Assembly (NCBI GenBank): GCA_016869675.1
Contig: VGDP01000026.1
Location: forward strand, 1-44,697
Direction: 5' to 3'
Length of the DNA: 44,697 bases
Source: Alphaproteobacteria bacterium
GTDB taxonomy: Bacteria > Pseudomonadota > Alphaproteobacteria > SP197
A program made the position numbers and the translations under genes. Of this stretch, positions 17,524-26,124 are shown one piece after another. The notes beneath the pieces are model-generated. The model saw nothing but the letters and a program-made list of their open reading frames with translations. It made no database searches and had not been told where the DNA came from. How positions within the stretch are numbered: position 1 is the stretch's first letter; the number at the start of each line of letters is the position of its first letter.

Positions 17524-18879
17524 ATGGCGCGCCTGATCGGGTTGCTGGTTCTCGTCGTCGCCAGCGCGCTGGGCGCCGCGTGGCTGGCCGACCATCCAGG
17601 CCAGGCCGTGCTGCGCTGGCAGGGCTGGGAGGTGCGCGCCTCCGTCGCCGTCCTGGCGGTGGTCGCGATCGCGATCCTGGTCCTGGCGCTTGGCGCCGAC
17701 CGCTTGGTGGGCGGGCTGCGGCGCGGCCCCGGCGCGCTGGCCCAGCGCCGTGGCCTGAAGCGGCGCGAGCAAGGTTACCGCGCGCTTTCGGACGGTCTGG
17801 TCGCCGTGGCCGCCGGGGATACCAGCGCGGCCCGCCAACTCGGCCGGCGTGCGGCCGTCTTGCTCGACGGCTCGCCCCTGCCGCTCCTGATCGAAGCGCA
17901 ATCGGCCCAGGCCGCCGGCGACGAAGCCGAGGCCAAGCGCCTCTACGAACGCATGCTCGCCAGCCCCGAGACCGAGTTCCTGGCCTTGCGCGGGCTAACG
18001 GTGCAGGCGAGCAACGCGGGCAACGTGGCCGGGGCGCTGGACTACGTGCGGCGTGCCCGTGCGCTGCGGCCCAAGGCCCCGTGGGTGCTCAACGCCATCG
18101 CCGAGCTGGAGGCCAAGGCCGGCCATTGGCGCGAGGCCGAGACCGCGCTGGCCGAGGCGGCGCGCGGCAAGTCGCTCGCGCGCGCCGATCTCGACCACCG
18201 AAAGGCCGAGCTGGCGGTGGCGGTGGCGCGCGAGGCGCGTGCCGCCGGCGACGTCGCGCGCGCCATGGAACGGGCGCACGAGGCCCATCGCCACGACCCG
18301 GGCCTGATCCCCGCCGCCGTACTGCTGGCCGAGTTGCAGGACGCCACCGGCAAGCAGGCCGCCATGGCCAAGACCATCGAGGCCACGTGGGCGCGCGCGC
18401 CGCACCCGGATCTGGCGCGGCTCTACCTCAAGGGCGAGGGCGACGCGCTGGCCCGGCTCAAGCGCATGGAACGGCTGGCGGCGCGCAACCCCGAGCACGA
18501 GGAAACGCGCATCGCCGTGGCCGAGGCAGCGCTCGACGCCGGTCTGTGGGGCGAGGCGCGACGCTGGCTCGCCCCCCTCGACGGACCGGCGACGCCGGCG
18601 CGGGCCTGTCGCCTGTTCGCCGCGATCGAACGTGGCGAGAAGGGCAACGCGGCGGCCGACCGCGCCTGGCGCGCCCGCGCCGACGCTGCGCCCGACGCGG
18701 CCTGGGCGTGCCGCGCGTGCGGCACGGCCGCCGGGGCGTGGGCGCCGAACTGCCCGGCGTGCGGCCGTGCCGGGACCTTGGCGTGGCGCACCGTGATCTC
18801 GGTCCCCCTCGATGTGAAAAATTTACATCACGGTCGGACCACTACCAGGGGGGGGGCGATCACTACGCCTCGAACCTAA
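17524..18879 (+). CDS. HemY-like TPR membrane protein
   Basis: A 451-aa protein of the HemY_N family, not the protoporphyrinogen oxidase of the same name. Two membrane spans lie at about 3-20 and 38-58, with the conserved WQGWEVR loop between them, followed by TPR-like helical repeats to about residue 400. A zinc-ribbon-like end, CRACG...CPACG, is present near 398-417. The last 20 or so residues (after TLAWRTVISVP) run into an AT-rich palindrome and a nine-G run and look unlike the family, so the original C-terminus may have been altered. It starts 5 bases after the Mic60-like gene and probably works with it at the membrane. Confidence 0.82.
   Translation: MARLIGLLVLVVASALGAAWLADHPGQAVLRWQGWEVRASVAVLAVVAIAILVLALGADRLVGGLRRGPGALAQRRGLKRREQGYRALSDGLVAVAAGDTSAARQLGRRAAVLLDGSPLPLLIEAQSAQAAGDEAEAKRLYERMLASPETEFLALRGLTVQASNAGNVAGALDYVRRARALRPKAPWVLNAIAELEAKAGHWREAETALAEAARGKSLARADLDHRKAELAVAVAREARAAGDVARAMERAHEAHRHDPGLIPAAVLLAELQDATGKQAAMAKTIEATWARAPHPDLARLYLKGEGDALARLKRMERLAARNPEHEETRIAVAEAALDAGLWGEARRWLAPLDGPATPARACRLFAAIERGEKGNAAADRAWRARADAAPDAAWACRACGTAAGAWAPNCPACGRAGTLAWRTVISVPLDVKNLHHGRTTTRGGAITTPRT
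18811..18829. repeat. 19-bp AT-rich near-palindrome
   Basis: GATGTGAAAAATTTACATC pairs GATGT with ACATC and most of the AT core in between. It lies within the last codons of the HemY-like gene, about 20 bases before a run of nine G. It stands out against the GC-rich context and could be an operator or a recombination scar; no known site was matched with certainty. Confidence 0.4.
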
Positions 18880-19182
18880 CGTCACGGGTGCACTCAAGGA
18901 GCCGTCGAATATCTGGCGTCGGCGCAAGGCACATGTTTCGATAGGTATGTAGAAAGGGCAGCCAGCAGGCAACATCCCTAAATTCTCTAGCTCCCGGCCT
19001 GCGCCGATTTTTGCGGGGCGCCCGCGGTAACTCGCAACCGCCCGTTCACTGCGCCAAATAGTTGCTCGCCCCGGGTGAGAACGTCGGCGGAATACTCCCC
19101 CACTGAAGCGGCCGTCTGGTTCGGCCGTGGCGGCGCAAGATGGGACCCTGGGGAGCCCTAAGCGTACGCGCTCGGCTTCGCC
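18880..19182. other. Gene-free stretch between the HemY-like and DUF2182 genes
   Basis: About 300 bases with visibly lower GC in the first half and no convincing coding frame on either strand. Just before the DUF2182 ATG, the same frame reads AYALGFAMW, the expected lead-in to the first conserved helix, but it is preceded by TAA at 19159-19161. The right end may therefore hold remains of the gene's lost N-terminus. No promoter, RNA or repeat was recognised. Confidence 0.5.
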
Positions 19183-19764
19183 ATGTGGTCACTCATGATG
19201 ATCGGCATGATGTTGCCAAGCGCCATGCCGATGATCGTCCTTCAGTTCCGGATAGCGCGAAAGTCTCGGATCCAGGGCCGATCGGTGGCGCCGACTGTCG
19301 TATTCACCGCCGGTTACCTTCTAGTACGGTCGGCGTTCAGCCTCGTCGTTACGATCGCTCAGGGAGCGTTAGTCGATCTCGCGCTCGTCACGAGGGCGAT
19401 GACGAGCGGCAGCGCGATGATGGCAAGTGGTGTGCTCGTCGTTGCCGGCCTCTACCAGTGGACGCCCCAAAAGCGCGCCTGCCTGGAGCATTGCCGCACA
19501 CCGAAAACGTTCTTGACCCGCTACTGGCGGCCCGGAACGCGGGGCGCGCTTCTCTTGGGACTCCGCCACGGCGCCTATTGCGTCGGTTGCTGCTGGGCGC
19601 TGATGGGTGTCTTGTTCGCGGTCGGCGTCATGAACCTAGCGTGGGTCGCTACTATCGCCATCTTTGTCCTGGTCGAGAAGACGGCGCCGTTCGGGCCGTG
19701 GACCGGGCGAATCGCCGGCGCGGCGTTGGCTGCCTTCGGGCTGGTGACGCTCACCAGCGAATGA
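19183..19764 (+). CDS. DUF2182 family membrane protein, N-terminally short
   Basis: A 193-aa integral membrane protein with about five spans. It has the family start MWSLMMIGMMLPSAMPMI, the central QWTPQKRACLEHCRTPKTFL and the cysteine block LRHGAYCVGCCWALMGVLF. The histidine and cysteine pattern suggests metal binding; the function is unknown. Family members usually carry another 50-80 residues and one more helix before the MWxxMM motif. Here the preceding in-frame codons encode AYALGFA after a TAA, so the gene may be 5'-damaged. The partner gene often found beside it (DUF1326) is absent. Confidence 0.72.
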   Translation: MWSLMMIGMMLPSAMPMIVLQFRIARKSRIQGRSVAPTVVFTAGYLLVRSAFSLVVTIAQGALVDLALVTRAMTSGSAMMASGVLVVAGLYQWTPQKRACLEHCRTPKTFLTRYWRPGTRGALLLGLRHGAYCVGCCWALMGVLFAVGVMNLAWVATIAIFVLVEKTAPFGPWTGRIAGAALAAFGLVTLTSE

Positions 19765-19771
19765 ACACCGC

Positions 19772-20542
19772 TTAGCCCGGCGGGATCGCGTCGGTGTGGC
19801 TGCGCGCGCTCAGGCCACCGTCGACGAAGAAGTACTGCCCGGTGACGAACGAGGCATCGTCGGACGCCAGGAACGCGGTCATCGCGGCGATGTCGGCCGG
19901 CGTGCCGATGCGCCCGGCCGGGTGCATGGCCAGCACTTTCTTCATGACCGCCTCGCCCACCGGCCCGGGTGGGAAGGCCGGCGCCATCATGTCGGTCATG
20001 ATCCAGCCCGGGCAGACCGCGTTGCAGCGGATGCCGTTCGGCCCGTAGTCGAGCGCCACGCCGCGCGTCAGCAGGTGCACCGCGGCCTTTGACGCGCAAT
20101 AAGCCGCGCCGGCGGGATCGGCGAACACGCCGCTGATCGACCCGAGGTTGACGATGCTGCCGCCGCCCTGGCGCCGCATGATGGGGATGACCGCGCGGCA
20201 CGCCAGGAAAACGCCACGCACGTTGGTGTCCATGGTGGCGTCCCATTGCTCGTCGGTCATGTCGGCGAGCGGCGCCTCAATCAGCACGCCGGCGTTGTTC
20301 ACCAGGATGTCGATGCGTCCCAGGTGGGTGTGGGCGGCGGCGACGAAACGCTCGACATCGGCGCGCTTGCCCACGTCGGCCCGGTCGTAACGCACGCCCT
20401 TGGCCGCGAAGGGCTCGGCCAGGGCCGACCGGCCGACGGCGAAGACGCGGGCGCCCTCGGCGACGAAGCGTTCCACGATGCCCCGGCCGATGCCGCGGTT
20501 GCCCCCGGTGACCACCGCCGTCTTGCCCGTCAGCATGCCCAT
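19772..20542 (-). CDS. SDR family oxidoreductase
   Basis: A 256-aa classical short-chain dehydrogenase/reductase. The cofactor motif TGGNRGIG lies at 12-19, NNAGV follows, then the catalytic serine in NLGSISGVF and YCASKAAVHLL with the Tyr-x-x-x-Lys pair. GNRGIGR with a following arginine is compatible with NADP or NAD. The C-terminal GQYFFVDGGLSAR is the usual SDR end. It converges on the DUF2182 gene and diverges from the amidohydrolase across 79 bases, so a shared promoter region with the amidohydrolase is likely. The substrate is not predictable. Confidence 0.9.
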   Translation of the reverse strand: MGMLTGKTAVVTGGNRGIGRGIVERFVAEGARVFAVGRSALAEPFAAKGVRYDRADVGKRADVERFVAAAHTHLGRIDILVNNAGVLIEAPLADMTDEQWDATMDTNVRGVFLACRAVIPIMRRQGGGSIVNLGSISGVFADPAGAAYCASKAAVHLLTRGVALDYGPNGIRCNAVCPGWIMTDMMAPAFPPGPVGEAVMKKVLAMHPAGRIGTPADIAAMTAFLASDDASFVTGQYFFVDGGLSARSHTDAIPPG

Positions 20543-20621
20543 GGCGTATCCCCTTGCCCGTGATCGTTACCCACCGACGTTAGCACGGCTGGGCCCCGCG
20601 CCCGCCAGGGGAGCCTCCCGC

Positions 20622-22265
20622 ATGACCGCCCGCGCCGCGCCCGACGCCATCGTCGTCAACGCCGACATCCGCACCATGGACGCGGCGCGCCCCCGCGTCC
20701 GCGCGCTGGCCATCGCCGACGGTCGCGTCATGGCGATGGGCGACGATGCCGACATCCGCGCCCTGGCCAACGGCCGGACGCGCCGCATCGATGCGGGCGG
20801 ACGCCTGGTGCTGCCGGGCTTCCAGGACACCCACATCCACCTGCAGGACAGCGGCACCGGGTTCGCCACCAGCGTCGACCTGGCCGCCGCGCGCACGGTC
20901 GATGAGCTGCAACGTCTGCTGCGCGACTACGCGGCCACGCGCACCAACGAGACCTGGGTGTGCGGCACGGGGTGGAACTCGGGCTGTTTCGGGGCGCACA
21001 ACCTGGACCGTGCCGTGCTCGACGCGGCGGTGCCCGACCGGCCCGTGTTCATCTTCGCCGCCGACGGGCACAACGCCGCGATCAACTCGGCCGCGTGCGC
21101 CGCCATCGGGCTGGACGCCTCGGTCGCCGATCCGCCGACCGGCAGCTTCGTGCGCGATGCCACGGGCACGCCCACCGGGCTGATCTACGAGTTCGCCATC
21201 GGCTGGGTCACCGACCGCATGCCGCCGACCAGCCACGAGACCTACGCGGACGGCGTGCGCTACGGCCAAGCCTTGTGCAACCGCCACGGCATCACCGGAG
21301 TGCTCGACGCGTTGGTCGCGGAGCGGCACATGGAGGTCTACGGCGCGCTGGAACGGGCCGGCGAGCTGACCGTGCGGGTGCGCGCCACCGCCGTGGTCGA
21401 CCCGGCCGAGACCGTGGCCGGCGCGATGGCGCGCGTGGGCGCCCTGCGCGACGCCCATCGCTCCGACATGCTGGCCGTGCATTCCGCCAAGTTCTTCCTG
21501 GACGGCGTTGTCGAGAACCGCACCGCGGCCATGATCGACGACTACGCCGACGCCACCGGCGGCAACGCGCCGATCATGTTCGACGTCGATCACCTGCGCG
21601 AGCTGTTCGTCGCCTTCGATGCGGCGCGTTATCAGCTGCACGTGCACGTGATCGGTGACCGTGCGACCCGCGTGGCGCTCGACTGCATCGAGGCCGCGCG
21701 CACGGCCAATGGCGCCTGGCCCGCCCTGCACCAACTCGCCCACGTGCAGTTCATCGACCCCGCCGACATTCCGCGCCTGGCCGCGCTGGGGGTCGTGACC
21801 AACATGCAGCCCCTGTGGGCGCGGCACGAGGCCTCGACCGCGCTCGCCATAAACTTCGTGGGGCCGCGACGCGGGCGCTGGATGTACCCCTGGCGCTCGA
21901 TCATCCAATCGGGCGCGCCCTACGCGGTCAGCAGTGACTGGGGCGTCTCGACGCTCAACCCGTTCCCCATCATGCAGACGGCGGTGACGCGCCAGCCCGA
22001 AGGTGCCCGGCCCGACGACCCCGTGTTCTTCCCCGAGGAGCGGATTACCGTCGAGGACGTGGTGCGCGGTTACACGGTCAACGCCGCCCAGGCCGCCTGG
22101 CGCGCCGGTTCGACCGGGGCGCTCACGCCGGGGCGCGCCGCCGACCTGATCGTGCTCGACCGCGACATCTTCACCGTCGACCCCCACGCGATCGGCGCGA
22201 CCGAGGTGCTGCTGACCCTGCTGGCCGGTCGCGAGGTGCATCGCGCCACGTCCTTCGACGGCTGA
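20622..22265 (+). CDS. Amidohydrolase, YtcJ/exoenzyme-regulatory-like
   Basis: A 547-aa metal-dependent hydrolase of the large YtcJ-type group. After a short beta domain (IVVNADIRTMD) comes the metal motif GFQDTHIHLQDSG (His-x-His), then LHVHVIGDRATRVALDCIEA with further histidines, LAHVQFIDPADIPRLAALGV, and the Asp in VSSDWGVSTLNPF. The C-terminus returns to the beta domain (GRAADLIVLDRDIF). ATG 20622 is chosen because CAGGGGAGCC precedes it and the fold begins there. Family members include N-substituted formamide deformylases; the actual amide or imine substrate is unknown. It is not clearly in an operon with the next gene. Confidence 0.87.
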   Translation: MTARAAPDAIVVNADIRTMDAARPRVRALAIADGRVMAMGDDADIRALANGRTRRIDAGGRLVLPGFQDTHIHLQDSGTGFATSVDLAAARTVDELQRLLRDYAATRTNETWVCGTGWNSGCFGAHNLDRAVLDAAVPDRPVFIFAADGHNAAINSAACAAIGLDASVADPPTGSFVRDATGTPTGLIYEFAIGWVTDRMPPTSHETYADGVRYGQALCNRHGITGVLDALVAERHMEVYGALERAGELTVRVRATAVVDPAETVAGAMARVGALRDAHRSDMLAVHSAKFFLDGVVENRTAAMIDDYADATGGNAPIMFDVDHLRELFVAFDAARYQLHVHVIGDRATRVALDCIEAARTANGAWPALHQLAHVQFIDPADIPRLAALGVVTNMQPLWARHEASTALAINFVGPRRGRWMYPWRSIIQSGAPYAVSSDWGVSTLNPFPIMQTAVTRQPEGARPDDPVFFPEERITVEDVVRGYTVNAAQAAWRAGSTGALTPGRAADLIVLDRDIFTVDPHAIGATEVLLTLLAGREVHRATSFDG

Positions 22266-22329
22266 GCCCGACCACCGTAAGATGAGCCGCGGGGCACCCG
22301 CCGGGGCCCCGTCGCCCGGGGACCAGGAC

Positions 22330-23556
22330 ATGGCCGTGACCATCGACGACATCCGCGCCGCCGCCCGCCTGCTGCAGGGCCAGGTGGTGCGCACGCCGAC
22401 CGAGCATTCGCGGACCCTATCCGAGATCTGCGGCTGCCAGATCGTGCTCAAGTTCGAGAACCAGCAGTTCACCGCCTCGTTCAAGGACCGCGGCGCCTAC
22501 GTCAAGCTCGCCTCGCTCGGCGAGGCCGAGCGCAAGTCCGGCGTCATCGCCATGTCGGCGGGCAACCACGCCCAGGCGGTGGCGTATCATGCCCAAAGAC
22601 TGGGCATTGCGTCGACCATCGTCATGCCCAACGGCACGCCCCAGGTGAAGGTGGAGAACACCCAGCGCTTCGGCGCGCGCGTCCTGTTCGGCGGCGAGAC
22701 CATCGACGAAGCCGCCGTGTTCGCCCGCGAACTGGCCCAGGACGAACACCTGATCTTCGTCCACCCCTACGACGACGAGAAGGTCATGGCCGGCCAGGGT
22801 ACCGTCGCGCTCGAGATGCTGGCGGACGACCCGGCTCTCGACGTCATCGTCATACCGATCGGCGGCGGCGGTCTGATCTCGGGCAACGCCATCGCCGCCA
22901 AGGCGATCAAGCCCAGCATCAAGATCGTCGGCGTCGAGGCCGCGCTGTACCCCTCCATGTACCAGGCGCTGAACGCCCTGCCGCCCAAGGCGGGCGGCCG
23001 TACCATCGCCGAGGGCATCGCGGTCAAGACGCCGGGCAAGCTCACCTTCCCCGTGGTGCGCGAGCTGGTCAGCGACGTGCTGCTGGTGGACGAGGCGGAC
23101 TTCGAGCGCGGGGTGCAGCTCCTGCTCAACATCGAGAAGTCGGTGGCCGAAGGGGCCGGCGCCGGCGCGCTGGCCGCCGTGCTGGCCAACCCGCAGCGCT
23201 TCCGCGGCAAGCGCGTCGGCTGCATCGTGACCGGCGGCAACATCGACCCACGCATCCTGGCGTCGATCATCATGCGCGGGCTGGTGCGCGAAGGCCGGCT
23301 GGTGCGCATGCGCATCGAGATTCCCGACCAGCCCGGCGTGCTGGCGCAGATCACCCGGATCATCGGCGAATCCGGCGCCAACATCATGGAGGTCTACCAC
23401 CAGCGCACGTTCTCGGCCCTGCCCGTCAAGTCCGCCGATCTCGACATCGTCATGGAGACGCGCGACATGACCCACGTGCGCGACCTGATGAACAAGCTGA
23501 CCAGCGCCGGGTTCAAGGCGGCGCTGTCCTCGGCGGCGGCCGGCGACATGGGCTGA
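22330..23556 (+). CDS. Threonine ammonia-lyase (threonine dehydratase)
   Basis: A PLP enzyme converting threonine to 2-oxobutanoate and ammonia. The 408 aa match the single-ACT bacterial form. FTASFKDRGAYVK supplies the PLP lysine (Lys52), SAGNHAQAVAYHA the substrate loop and IPIGGGGLISGNA the phosphate-binding glycine loop. An ACT-type regulatory domain fills about 330-400 (RIEIPDQPGVLAQITRIIGE). With this domain it could be the biosynthetic IlvA or a catabolic form; the short length makes the choice uncertain. ATG 22330 is preferred to 22282 because the conserved N-terminus starts there. The kinase-like gene follows 9 bases later. Confidence 0.92.
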   Translation: MAVTIDDIRAAARLLQGQVVRTPTEHSRTLSEICGCQIVLKFENQQFTASFKDRGAYVKLASLGEAERKSGVIAMSAGNHAQAVAYHAQRLGIASTIVMPNGTPQVKVENTQRFGARVLFGGETIDEAAVFARELAQDEHLIFVHPYDDEKVMAGQGTVALEMLADDPALDVIVIPIGGGGLISGNAIAAKAIKPSIKIVGVEAALYPSMYQALNALPPKAGGRTIAEGIAVKTPGKLTFPVVRELVSDVLLVDEADFERGVQLLLNIEKSVAEGAGAGALAAVLANPQRFRGKRVGCIVTGGNIDPRILASIIMRGLVREGRLVRMRIEIPDQPGVLAQITRIIGESGANIMEVYHQRTFSALPVKSADLDIVMETRDMTHVRDLMNKLTSAGFKAALSSAAAGDMG

Positions 23557-23565
23557 CGCGCCGTC

Positions 23566-24387
23566 GTGCCCGGCGATGACGTGCCGGCGCTCGCCCGCGC
23601 CTGGGGGCTGACGGTCGAAGGGCCCGAACGCCGTACGTTCTCTGGCACGGTCTGCTTCGTCCGGCGCGGTTCGGAGCACTTTGTCCTCAAGCTGCCGCGC
23701 GCGGAAGGCGACGAGACGAACGCGCCCGCGGTCTTGGGTCATTTCGACGGCCAGGGCGCGGTACGGCTGATCGCCGCCGACGGCCCGGCCCATCTGGTCG
23801 AACGGGCGATGCCGGGCGAACCGCTCACCGACCTCGTGCTTTCAGGGCGCGACGACGAGGCGACCGCGATCGTGTGTGCCGTCGCGGCACGGTTGCACGG
23901 TGCCGGTCGGCCGGCGTTCGCGGTGCCGATCGTCGCGGACTGGGGCGAAGGTTTTGCGCGCTACCGCGCCGGCGGCGGCACGGGCTTCCCCCGGGACCTG
24001 CTGGAGCGCGCTGAACACCTGTTCCAGGACCTGGCCGCGACGCAGCAATCGCCGGTTCTGCTGCACGGCGATCTGCACCACGACAACGTCCTGCGCGACG
24101 AGTTGCGTGGCTGGCTGGCCATCGACCCCAAGGGCGTAATCGGCGAGCCGGCCTACGAGTTCGGAGCGCTGCTGCGCAACCCGACCGAGGATCCCCGACG
24201 CTTCGCCGACCCGAACATTATCGAGCGGCGCCTCGCGATCATCGTTAACGCGACCGGGCTCGATCGCGCGCGGCTGGTGGGCTGGGCGTTCGCCCAGGCG
24301 ATGCTGTCGGCCGTCTGGTCGTGGGAGGATGGCGAGGCGGACGTGCGCGGCCTCGTGACCGCCCGGGCGGTCGCATCCCTGCTTTGA
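23566..24387 (+). CDS. Aminoglycoside phosphotransferase-like kinase (APH_6_hur type)
   Basis: A 273-aa protein kinase-like fold protein of the streptomycin/hydroxyurea phosphotransferase family. The Brenner motif LLHGDLHHDNVL gives the catalytic Asp and Asn, and WLAIDPKGVIGEPAYEFG gives the metal-binding Asp with the family's DPKG variant; FVLKLPR carries the ATP lysine. The GTG start lies 9 bases after the threonine ammonia-lyase stop. True drug resistance is not implied: chromosomal members often phosphorylate unknown small molecules. The operon partner suggests an amino-acid-like metabolite as one possibility. Confidence 0.82.
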   Translation: MPGDDVPALARAWGLTVEGPERRTFSGTVCFVRRGSEHFVLKLPRAEGDETNAPAVLGHFDGQGAVRLIAADGPAHLVERAMPGEPLTDLVLSGRDDEATAIVCAVAARLHGAGRPAFAVPIVADWGEGFARYRAGGGTGFPRDLLERAEHLFQDLAATQQSPVLLHGDLHHDNVLRDELRGWLAIDPKGVIGEPAYEFGALLRNPTEDPRRFADPNIIERRLAIIVNATGLDRARLVGWAFAQAMLSAVWSWEDGEADVRGLVTARAVASLL

Positions 24388-24455
24388 TCTGGCCCAATTG
24401 TTGCCTGTATGCGGTGCGACTCCTATAGTCCGTCGCCGCCGACGCCCCGCCAACC

Positions 24456-25160
24456 ATGGCCACGCCGAATCGAACCGTCCTCCTCGTCCTGCAGGGCGAA
24501 AACTCAAACCCCGGCCGCATCGAGCCCTTGCTGCGCGAGCGCGGCTGGGAGCCCAAACGTTGTAGGCCCAAGATCGGCGACCCGCTCGACGCGCCCGAGA
24601 GCCTGGCCGGTGCCGTGGTGTTCGGCGGCCCGATGAGCGCCAACGATGACGACAAGTTGTCGTTCATCGGCGACGAGCTGCGCTGGATCGACCGCCTGCT
24701 GGCCGCCGGGACACCGTTCTTCGGCGTCTGCCTGGGCGCGCAACTGATGGCCCGCGCGCTGGGCGCGCGCGTGGCGCCTCACGAGCAGGGCCACATGGAG
24801 ATCGGCTACTGGCCGATCGAGCCGACCGAGGCGGGGCACGGCGTCATCGACTCCCTGCGCATGGTCTACCACTGGCACGGCGAGGGCTTCACTCTGCCGG
24901 CGGGGGCCGAGCTGCTGGCCAAGGGCGACACGTTCCCGCACCAGGCTATGCGCTTCGGGCCGCGCGCCTATGGCGTGCAGTTCCATCCCGAGGTCACGCG
25001 CGACATCCTGTGTCTGTGGTCGACCGAAGCGAGCGAGCACCTGAAGCGGCCCGGAGCCCAGCCCTACACCGAGCAGATCGCGTGCTGCGATCAATACGAC
25101 CAGGTCATGGCGCGCTGGACCGGCCATTTCATGGACCTGTGGCTCGGCACGGCGCCCTGA
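24456..25160 (+). CDS. Class I glutamine amidotransferase-like protein
   Basis: A 234-aa stand-alone GATase1 domain related to GMP-synthase glutaminase. The nucleophile elbow FFGVCLGAQLMA places Cys92, and VQFHPEV gives His177 and Glu179, so the triad is complete. GVVFGGPMS-like AVVFGGPMSAND is the oxyanion strand. Stand-alone members (YfeJ/GuaA-like, gamma-glutamyl hydrolases) act on glutamine or gamma-glutamyl compounds. The C-terminal tail (residues 195-234) includes two adjacent cysteines. It is separated from neighbours by about 70 and 110 bases, so it is probably a single gene. Confidence 0.86.
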   Translation: MATPNRTVLLVLQGENSNPGRIEPLLRERGWEPKRCRPKIGDPLDAPESLAGAVVFGGPMSANDDDKLSFIGDELRWIDRLLAAGTPFFGVCLGAQLMARALGARVAPHEQGHMEIGYWPIEPTEAGHGVIDSLRMVYHWHGEGFTLPAGAELLAKGDTFPHQAMRFGPRAYGVQFHPEVTRDILCLWSTEASEHLKRPGAQPYTEQIACCDQYDQVMARWTGHFMDLWLGTAP

Positions 25161-25272
25161 GCGCCTTTGCGCGAACGCACGGGCCCCGTGCGGTCGTGCC
25201 TACTTGATCGTTCCGACCCTCCGTCCCAGCTAAGCCGCATCGGCATGGCCCCTGCCGTGCTCCTGGAGGGAT

Positions 25273-25878
25273 GTGATGACCAAGATCCTGGTGCTGTACT
25301 ACAGCGCTTACGGCCACGTGGAAGCCATGGCGAACGCCGTGGCCGACGGTGCGCGCCAAGTGGCCGGCGTCGATGTCACGATCAAGCGTGCGCCCGAACT
25401 GGTGGCGGCGGAGGTCGCGGCGAAGTCGGGCATGAAGACCGACCAGGCGGCGCCCATCGCCGAGCCGGACGAGCTGGCCGGCTACGACGCCGTGATCTTC
25501 GGCACGCCGACTCGCTTCGGCAACATGGCGGCGCAGATGCGCAACTTCCTCGATCGCACCGGCGGCCTGTGGGCCAAGGGTGCGCTGATCGGCAAGGTGG
25601 GCAGCGTGTTCGCCTCGACCGCCACCCAGCACGGCGGGCAGGAGACGACGATCACCTCGTTCCACGCGACGCTGCTGCACCACGGCTTCGTCATCGTCGG
25701 GCTGCCCTACTCCGCCCAGGGCCAGATGCGCATGGACGAGATCACCGGCGGATCGCCCTACGGCGCCACCACGTTGGCCGGCGGCGACGGCAAGCGCACG
25801 CCCAGCGCCAACGAGCTGGAGCTCGCCTGCTTCCAGGGCCGTCACGTCGCGTCCATCACGAAGCGGCTGTTCCCGTAG
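25273..25878 (+). CDS. wrbA: NAD(P)H:quinone oxidoreductase WrbA
   Basis: A flavodoxin-like FMN protein of 201 aa that reduces quinones by two electrons. [16 protein letters not shown] is the FMN phosphate loop, [19 protein letters not shown] the isoalloxazine loop and [12 protein letters not shown] the WrbA-specific loop. GGAGGG lies 6 bases upstream of ATG. It converges with the SulP/STAS remnant, whose frame ends at 25856 inside the last codons of wrbA. Confidence 0.95.
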   Translation: MMTKILVLYYSAYGHVEAMANAVADGARQVAGVDVTIKRAPELVAAEVAAKSGMKTDQAAPIAEPDELAGYDAVIFGTPTRFGNMAAQMRNFLDRTGGLWAKGALIGKVGSVFASTATQHGGQETTITSFHATLLHHGFVIVGLPYSAQGQMRMDEITGGSPYGATTLAGGDGKRTPSANELELACFQGRHVASITKRLFP

Positions 25879-26124
25879 CGACGCCCAGGCCCGCGGCGGC
25901 GGCGCGCAGCGCGTCGAGACGCCGGTCGAACCTGCGATCGGCCGGGATGTGGTCGAGCACGCGCAGCTTGTCCAACACCGCCTTCACCGTCGGGCCGGCG
26001 CCGGCCAGGTAGACCGCACAGCCCTGGCCCGAGACCTAGGTGACAATTTCCTCGATCGCGAGCGAGGCGCTACTGTCGATCGTCGGCACCTCGCCGAGGT
26101 CGAGCACCAGGGCCTCGAACGGGG
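25856..26124 (-). pseudogene. Detached STAS domain of the SulP gene
   Basis: Reading on from the SulP stop in the next frame gives QVVTPFEALVLDLGEVPTID then SSASLAIEEIVT, a TAG at 26038-26036, then VSGQGCAVYLAGAGPTVKAV and LDKLRVLDHIPADRRFD to TGA at 25858-25856. DLGEVPTIDSSA is the phosphorylatable loop of STAS domains, and the whole is the expected SulP C-terminus. Two separate lesions (a frameshift at about 26130 and the TAG) cut it off, so it is most likely untranslated. Confidence 0.8.

Noticed and set aside
23566-24387. Calling the APH-like gene an antibiotic-resistance determinant
   Set aside because: It is chromosomal, coupled to amino-acid metabolism and only family-level similar; no resistance context is visible.
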